Assembly (NCBI RefSeq): GCF_023022965.1
Contig: NZ_CP095462.1
Location: forward strand, 868,001-932,000
DNA: 64,000 nt
From: Ectobacillus sp. JY-23
Lineage (GTDB): Bacteria; Bacillota; Bacilli; Bacillales; Bacillaceae_G
Direction of reading: 5' to 3'
Below, in pieces: positions 58,788-64,000 of this stretch; within the stretch, counting starts at the first letter, position 1, and each line of letters opens with the position of its first letter. The notes beneath the pieces were generated by a model that was given only the letters and a program-made list of their open reading frames with translations, was not told the origin of the DNA and made no database searches. Position numbers and translations under genes: made by a program.

Positions 58788-59666
58788 ATGATTAATATCC
58801 ATATCCGCAACATTGTATTTATTCTCATCGGTTCCGCTATTTTTTCGTTTGGAATTGTGAATATCAACATTGAAAACCACTTGGCGGAAGGTGGTTTTAC
58901 AGGGATTACACTGCTGTTGTATTTCTTATTTGAACTCGATCCGTCATATACGAACTTACTGTTAAACATTCCGTTGTTTTTTGTAGGGTGGAAATTGCTT
59001 GGTCGTACTACTTTTATTTACACGCTTATCGGTACAATAAGCGTATCTGTATTTCTATGGATCTTCCAGCGTTATGAAGCATTCAACCTACACCTTAACT
59101 TACAAAAAGATATGACTTTAGCTGCTTTGTTTGCTGGTATCTTCATCGGAGTAGGTCTCGGTATTATTTTCCGCTTTGGCGGGACAACAGGCGGTGTAGA
59201 TATTATCGCGAGACTGGCACATAAATATGCTGGCTGGAGCATGGGAAAAACAATGTTTTTATTTGATGCAGTAGTCATTGCGTTATCTATTTTAACCTAT
59301 CTTTCCTACACACAAGGTATGTATACACTTGTAGCCGTGTTTGTCGGCGCGCGCGTCATCGACTTTATGCAAGAAGGGGCGTATGCAGCCAAGGGAGCTA
59401 CAATTATCTCAGACAAAAACGAAGAAATTGCACAGAAAATCTTATCAGAGATGGACAGAGGAGCTACTTTCTTAAAGGGCATCGGTACTTATACAAAGAT
59501 TGAACGAAATGTACTATATTGTGTTGTTGCGAAAAATGAGATTGTGAAACTAAAAAATATTATCGTATCTGTAGACCCTCATGCCTTTGTTGCTGTTAGC
59601 GATGTGCATGATGTTGTCGGCGAAGGATTTACTTTGGATGAAAATAAAAATCCTTTACATAATTAA
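58788..59666 (+). CDS. ypjC: YitT/DUF2179 family membrane protein (YpjC)
   Basis: 292 residues. Five or six membrane helices (start IHIRNIVFILIGSAIFSFG, then EGGFTGITLLLYF, FRFGGTTGGVDI) and a C-terminal DUF2179 domain (about 215-280, VYCVVAKNEIVKL-like). Function unknown. GGGGG site. Confidence 0.85.
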   Translation: MINIHIRNIVFILIGSAIFSFGIVNINIENHLAEGGFTGITLLLYFLFELDPSYTNLLLNIPLFFVGWKLLGRTTFIYTLIGTISVSVFLWIFQRYEAFNLHLNLQKDMTLAALFAGIFIGVGLGIIFRFGGTTGGVDIIARLAHKYAGWSMGKTMFLFDAVVIALSILTYLSYTQGMYTLVAVFVGARVIDFMQEGAYAAKGATIISDKNEEIAQKILSEMDRGATFLKGIGTYTKIERNVLYCVVAKNEIVKLKNIIVSVDPHAFVAVSDVHDVVGEGFTLDENKNPLHN

Positions 59667-59697
59667 AAGCAGGGTGGAATTCCACCCTGCTTTTATT
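59665..59697. terminator. Bidirectional terminator
   Basis: AAAAGCAGGGTGGAATTCCACCCTGCTTTTA, perfect, between convergent genes. Confidence 0.92.
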
Positions 59698-60373
59698 CGT
59701 CACTACGCTGCATTCCTGTGTAAATTAAAACCAAGCGAAGTAGCTCAAATACTGCAACTGCTGCTGCAGCTACGTATGTAAGTGCTGCAGCGTTCAATAC
59801 CTTTTTCGCACTTCTAGATTCACCTGGGTCAATGATACCAAGCGCATCTATTTGCTTCATTGCACGGCTCGATGCATCAAATTCAACGGGAAGTGTTACT
59901 AATTGAAACAGCACTCCAGCTGCCATTAATACGATTCCGAGCAACAACATGTTTGATAATTGTGCAAAGATACCAATCATAATAAATACCCATGACATAT
60001 TGGAACCGATGTTTGCAACCGGCACAAGCGCGTGACGGAAACGCATAAATCCATAGTCCTTAGCATCTTGAATTGCGTGGCCCACTTCATGTGCAGCTAC
60101 TGCTGTTCCTGCTACAGAATGACCGTAGTAGTTGTTCGTTGATAAACGAACCGTTTTAGAACGAGGGTCATAATGATCTGATAAGTAACCCGGTGTTTCT
60201 TCTACTGCAACATCATACAAGCCGTTTGCATCCAAAATTTTACGCGCAACCTGCGCACCTGTCATACCAGATGTAGAATATACTTGTGAATACTTACTGT
60301 ATGCGCTCCTTACTTTCGCCTGCGCTATAAGCGGCACAATCAAAATAATGGCAAAATAAATTAAATACAGCAT
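59693..60373 (-). CDS. Zinc metallopeptidase, YugP family
   Basis: 226 residues. HExxH in VAAHEVGHAIQD, an N-terminal and two or more C-terminal membrane helices, and RLSTNNYYGHSVAG before the zinc motif. Membrane-anchored protease of unknown target. Confidence 0.87.
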   Translation of the reverse strand: MLYLIYFAIILIVPLIAQAKVRSAYSKYSQVYSTSGMTGAQVARKILDANGLYDVAVEETPGYLSDHYDPRSKTVRLSTNNYYGHSVAGTAVAAHEVGHAIQDAKDYGFMRFRHALVPVANIGSNMSWVFIMIGIFAQLSNMLLLGIVLMAAGVLFQLVTLPVEFDASSRAMKQIDALGIIDPGESRSAKKVLNAAALTYVAAAAVAVFELLRLVLIYTGMQRSDE

Positions 60374-60455
60374 TGATATCCTCCCATGATGTAGTTGTAT
60401 ATTAATTGTATTTTTTCAGCCATTTCGTTGTCAAATGAAACGCCTTACGTATATC

Positions 60456-61205
60456 TTAACCGTTTTTTGATTTTCTGCGCTTTTTTTCTTGCTCGCCTTT
60501 ATATTTTCGAAAACCCACGTAAGTAAGTGTTGCAATAATAATAAGCCCGGTCGTAATCATCACCCATATTGTTGAACCTGCCAGCACATCAGCCTTCGGA
60601 TATTGAAACACTTGCTGTACATCATGCTTAATTGCGCTTAATTGTTGCTTACTGCTTTCATTAGCCATTACCGTTTTCGCATGTTCTAAATACACAAAGT
60701 GTTTATCCAGGCGCTGTACCTCTCCTTTAGGTAAATCTACTAACAAACTAGGATAGATGATGTTCATTTCATATAAAAAGTCGTTAATGGCCGTGCGAAA
60801 TGATTCGGCATTTTCATCCTTATTAGCCTGCTCAATTCGATCAAATGCGCTCATGACAGCTGTTTCTCTACTCAACCATAACGGTTGGAAATGAGAGCTC
60901 TCTGCGTCAATTACAAGACGTAGCGCCAACATATCACTTTCGACCTCCTGCGGACTTACCACATCTCCCATTGTTTCAATTGCCTTGTTATATGCTGTGG
61001 AAATAACTTGCACGTGCTGCGGAAGCTTAGCGTGAATTTGCTGCTGAGATGCATACAGCAATATCTGCCTTGCCTTATCATACTCCTGCTGTTTCACCAA
61101 TTGCCACGACTCGTCCAACAGATGATTTATTTCATCCTCCGCTGCCGCACGAAGCGGCACAATTGAGATTATTAACCAAATCAGGCAGATTATGATTTTT
61201 TTCAT
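60456..61205 (-). CDS. ypjB: Sporulation protein YpjB
   Basis: 249 residues from the ATG at 61205 (GGGGGGAC). Signal peptide (KKIIICLIWLIISIVPLRAA), helical domain with EVESDMLALRLVIDAESS, and one C-terminal membrane segment with a basic tail. Family known from sporulation screens; mechanism unknown. Confidence 0.82.
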   Translation of the reverse strand: MKKIIICLIWLIISIVPLRAAAEDEINHLLDESWQLVKQQEYDKARQILLYASQQQIHAKLPQHVQVISTAYNKAIETMGDVVSPQEVESDMLALRLVIDAESSHFQPLWLSRETAVMSAFDRIEQANKDENAESFRTAINDFLYEMNIIYPSLLVDLPKGEVQRLDKHFVYLEHAKTVMANESSKQQLSAIKHDVQQVFQYPKADVLAGSTIWVMITTGLIIIATLTYVGFRKYKGEQEKKRRKSKNG

Positions 61206-61364
61206 TCTTGTCCCCCCTAAAACATCTACTAGAGTGTATGAGAAATGGGACAAGAATAGAACAAAACGAGAAAGGCTTTTTATTAATAGAAAACACACCA
61301 CTTACTTTCAAATAATATGAGTAGCTTTGTATTAAATCTTAATATTGATACTGGGCATTTGTTT

Positions 61365-61470
61365 ATGGAAGTTGAATGAGACTCCTGTAAGGAAAGCAAA
61401 TCCAAGGAGACATATAGCTACTTGAAGGAATAATTCGTGTAACGGAAAGCAATAGAGACATGTAACAACG
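61365..61470 (+). repeat. Weak copy of Bacillus-type dispersed repeat
   Basis: GAGACTCCTGTAAGGAAAGC, GGAGACATATAG, GGAAAGCAATAG follow the order seen at 10640-10735. Strongly degenerate, between YpjB and YpjA. Confidence 0.35.
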
Positions 61471-61486
61471 CCTTATATTATATAAG

Positions 61487-62071
61487 TTACAGACTCATTC
61501 GCTTCTTTTTCATTCCATATACATAGGCAATTAAAATCGACAAGATGCTTAGCCAAAATGTAAAATAACCAATAGGCTGGTAATACATATCCAATACGCC
61601 GTACCTTGGCATTTGTCTAAACACATAATCAATCACATCATTATGTAGTGTCCAAATCGCAGCCATCGCCAGATGCCACCCTTTGATACGATAAAATGGT
61701 GCGTACAGCAAGCCCTGTACTGCCATTGCTCCATGCGAGAGCATCAGCATATAACCTGTCCAATGCAAGTCTCCCTCTACAAGTAGCAATAACAGGTTCA
61801 TGACCACAGCCCAAATTCCATATTTAAATAGGGTTACAACAGCAAACGCTTCCACCAGCCCCCAATTTTTATGAAGTAAAAAGGCCAATAGGACAAACAC
61901 AAAAAATAAGCTTGCAGTTGGACTATCCGGTACAAATAATAAAAATTGTGGCTCTGTTTCAACCAATTGATATTGATACCAAATATATCCATAAACAGTC
62001 CCTAATACGTTTACAATAAAAAGTAGCTTCAATATGGTTCGATCACGTAAAAAATAATATAACAATGCCAT
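61487..62071 (-). CDS. ypjA: YpjA-like DUF1405 membrane protein
   Basis: 194 residues, about six membrane helices. LKLLFIVNVLGTVYGYIWY, SPTASLFFVFVLLAF and DVIDYVFRQMPRY fit DUF1405. Function unknown. Confidence 0.83.
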   Translation of the reverse strand: MALLYYFLRDRTILKLLFIVNVLGTVYGYIWYQYQLVETEPQFLLFVPDSPTASLFFVFVLLAFLLHKNWGLVEAFAVVTLFKYGIWAVVMNLLLLLVEGDLHWTGYMLMLSHGAMAVQGLLYAPFYRIKGWHLAMAAIWTLHNDVIDYVFRQMPRYGVLDMYYQPIGYFTFWLSILSILIAYVYGMKKKRMSL

Positions 62072-62127
62072 GCGTTTTCCTCCCTTTTATACACTTCTCA
62101 TTATAGCAAAATTTCATATATACAATA

Positions 62128-62156
62128 AAAAAATCCCGGCACATTCCGGGATTTTT
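62128..62156. terminator. Terminator downstream of the ABC permease genes
   Basis: AAATCCCGG CACATT CCGGGATTT, T-rich on both exits, at the permease stop. Confidence 0.88.
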
Positions 62157-63046
62157 TATGATTTCTGTGTAGTCGTTCCTATTTTCTTACGTAAAAGCCA
62201 TTTAGCAATCAATCCATGCTTTGGTGAGAAAAAGAACGCTAAGCAAAATAAGAAGCCTGACGCTGTGGCCATTGCACCGGCAATGGAAGCATTGATTTGA
62301 TAAGCTACAAAGTAACCGATAATCGCTGACAGTACGCCTACACCCGCACTAATAATTAACATCGAAAATAAGCGATCTGTGAGTAAATATGCCGTTGCAG
62401 CCGGTACAATCAGCATAGCCACTACAAGAATAGCACCCACACTATCAAATGCAGCTACCGTTGTCAGTGATAACATTCCCATCAGCAAATAATGAATAAC
62501 TACGACAGGAATTCCTATGGCTACAGCCATTTCCGGATCAAACGATGATATTTTAATTTCTTTATAAAGTAACGTAATTAACACAACATTAATCAAAAGA
62601 ACAAACCCTAGAATCCATACTGCTTTCGGCCCTAGCTCCATACCGTTAATGACAAGAACATCCCAAGGAATAAACGTAATTTCTCCCATTAAGGCATGAT
62701 CCGCATCTAAGTGGATGCGACCTGCAAATACAGAAAGTAAGATGACTCCAACCGCGAACAAGGACGTGAAAACTACCCCAATCGCCGCATCCGCTTGCAC
62801 ACCGCTTTCGTTTAAGAGTTGCACAAAGAAAGCCGTGAGCATGCCTACAAGTACAGCTCCGATTAGCATATAGATACCTTCCATACTTTGACTCACTAGA
62901 TACGCTCCTACAATCCCAAGCAAAACAGTGTGACTGATGGCATCCGCTAACATAGCCATTTTACGCAAAACAAGAAAGCAGCCGACCATGCCACAGCAAA
63001 TACCAACAAGTGCACCTGTCAATAAAATCCAGGCTTCATAGCTCAT
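62156..63046 (-). CDS. Manganese-type ABC transporter permease (MntD-like)
   Basis: 296 residues from the ATG at 63046 (GGGAGGGG, five bases). Eight or nine membrane helices, ABC-3 family (GCFLVLRKMAMLADAISHTV, MALAVAIG-type SSFDPEMAVAIGIP). Imports Mn, Zn or Fe; the DtxR-tailed partner favours Mn. Last gene of the operon, overlapping its partner by four bases. Confidence 0.85.
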   Translation of the reverse strand: MSYEAWILLTGALVGICCGMVGCFLVLRKMAMLADAISHTVLLGIVGAYLVSQSMEGIYMLIGAVLVGMLTAFFVQLLNESGVQADAAIGVVFTSLFAVGVILLSVFAGRIHLDADHALMGEITFIPWDVLVINGMELGPKAVWILGFVLLINVVLITLLYKEIKISSFDPEMAVAIGIPVVVIHYLLMGMLSLTTVAAFDSVGAILVVAMLIVPAATAYLLTDRLFSMLIISAGVGVLSAIIGYFVAYQINASIAGAMATASGFLFCLAFFFSPKHGLIAKWLLRKKIGTTTQKS

Positions 63047-64000
63047 TTGTTCCCCTCCCATCCGGCTCTATATCCGGCTTTGTGCCTTTTATCACTTCGG
63101 GGAATAATGAGCGGCTCCTTATCATGTAATTTTAACATCTTTATCAGTTCCACAAGAACATCTTCTGACACATGCAATATATCATCTTCTCTGATATTGA
63201 TATGATCATACAAAGACTCGTTGGCCAGGTAGATTTCCATCAAGCGATTACGAAGCGTAACATCATAAGCTTCCTCTAGTCCCGCTGGCGTCAACCTCAG
63301 CGCACTGTGATGGATGTACACATGCTTTTCTTTTCTAAGTTGGGATAACACCCGATGAACCACATTAGTATTCATAGGCTTACATGCAATAATTTCATCT
63401 AACTTGATGCTTTTCACATATTTTCCACTGGAAACACGGCGTTCCAATATATCATACATCGCCTCCAGCACATGTTCTCGTTCTACACGCCGTCTTGTTT
63501 TTCGTTCACGTATATACTTGCTGAGCAACCCTCTTCTAGGTGCACATATGAGCGAAAATAGAAACAGCAATGTAGCTGCTACGATAATCAGTGGACCTGT
63601 TGGCATGCCATTTGCTAACGTGCTTAAAATAGTTCCGCATACACCGGAAATAGCCCCAATTGCCCCGGAAATGAGAACCATATATTCAAGGCGTTCCGTC
63701 CAATACCGTGCTGCAATAGCCGGTGTAATAAGCATAGCTGACATTAAAATAACTCCCACTGCCTGCAAACCTATCACAACTGCAGCTACAATACCGCTCA
63801 TTAAAATACCATTTAATACGCCAACCGGTAGCCCGATTCCTTTCGCAAACTGCGGATCAAAGGTTAGTATCTTCATTTCTTTAAAGAGAAGTATGCTTCC
63901 TACTAAAAGCAACAATGCAATGCCACTGATAATCCTTACGTCACTTCCTACTAAGGAAGCAGCCTTTCCGAAAATAAAATCCGTCAACCCGCTCTGATTG
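63043..64000 (-). CDS. ABC-3 permease fused to DtxR-like domain (MntC-like), partial
   Basis: The frame is open past the right edge, so the N-terminus is missing; about 319 residues are visible. Membrane part continues MKILTFDPQFAKGIGLP, then a soluble tail from about residue 170 with a winged helix (SIKLDEIIACKPMNTNVVHR) and a DtxR-like metal/dimer region. B. subtilis MntC (about 435) has the same layout. The tail may sense the metal. Confidence 0.82.
   Translation of the reverse strand, partial: NQSGLTDFIFGKAASLVGSDVRIISGIALLLLVGSILLFKEMKILTFDPQFAKGIGLPVGVLNGILMSGIVAAVVIGLQAVGVILMSAMLITPAIAARYWTERLEYMVLISGAIGAISGVCGTILSTLANGMPTGPLIIVAATLLFLFSLICAPRRGLLSKYIRERKTRRRVEREHVLEAMYDILERRVSSGKYVKSIKLDEIIACKPMNTNVVHRVLSQLRKEKHVYIHHSALRLTPAGLEEAYDVTLRNRLMEIYLANESLYDHINIREDDILHVSEDVLVELIKMLKLHDKEPLIIPRSDKRHKAGYRAGWEGNK

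Overview
The window is a contiguous piece of chromosome from an endospore-forming, motile Bacillus-type Firmicute. Low G+C, strong Shine-Dalgarno sites, spore genes (CotD-like coat protein, SspM, YppG, YpjB), the bacillithiol genes bshA and bshB1, type B RNase P RNA and long blocks of gene order match the Bacillus subtilis ypbR-to-ypjA region. It is not B. subtilis itself. A cheY-cheA-fliY cluster and an acetate-permease operon lie on one side, and a DtxR-tailed manganese-type ABC permease on the other. Nothing looks like a prophage, IS element or CRISPR array. The window is core chromosome with small accessory insertions and degenerate dispersed repeats.

Layout. 1-4777 (minus): cheY, cheA, a double-module FliY and a secreted Ig-like protein (cut by the left edge). 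5094-6979: DUF485 plus ActP-type symporter. 7378-17907: small metabolic, membrane and hypothetical genes, two RNase H-fold genes, a YpcP-type 5'-3' exonuclease, a sulfurtransferase and several short genes. 17929-24810: double dynamin DynA, a Fur-box-controlled 29-residue membrane peptide, the alkylpyrone pair ypbQ-bcsA and a DUF418 membrane protein. 26012-28147: guanine-riboswitch-controlled xpt-pbuX. 28265-33750: ypwA, ypvA, a small gene, ypsC and rnpB.

33751-43950: gpsB, ypsA, cotD, yppG/F/E, sspM, yppC, then recU-ponA facing ypoC-nth-dnaD. 44291-50503: dinG, ypmA, ypmB, aspB, asnS. 50695-58540: a tightly overlapping run mazG-like-dapB-mgsA-bshB1-bshA-cca-birA, followed by panB-panC-panD with its own structured leader and terminator. 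58788-62071: YitT, YugP, YpjB, YpjA. 62156-64000: two manganese-type ABC permease genes, the second cut by the right edge.

Most genes read leftward in operons with 4- to 16-base overlaps, and most units end in an obvious intrinsic terminator. Many raw reading-frame starts are too long. I moved them to the codon with a correctly spaced Shine-Dalgarno site and say so. The best leads are: the Fur-controlled micro-peptide at 21654-21743; a FliY with four intact CheC-type phosphatase motifs; a panBCD leader hairpin with two bulged adenines (pan-motif-like) before a terminator; a consensus promoter with a 12-base palindrome in its spacer but no regulator nearby; several unlisted tiny genes (9696-9872, 15758-15910, 31821-31994, 35443-35541); and two families of dispersed non-coding repeats.
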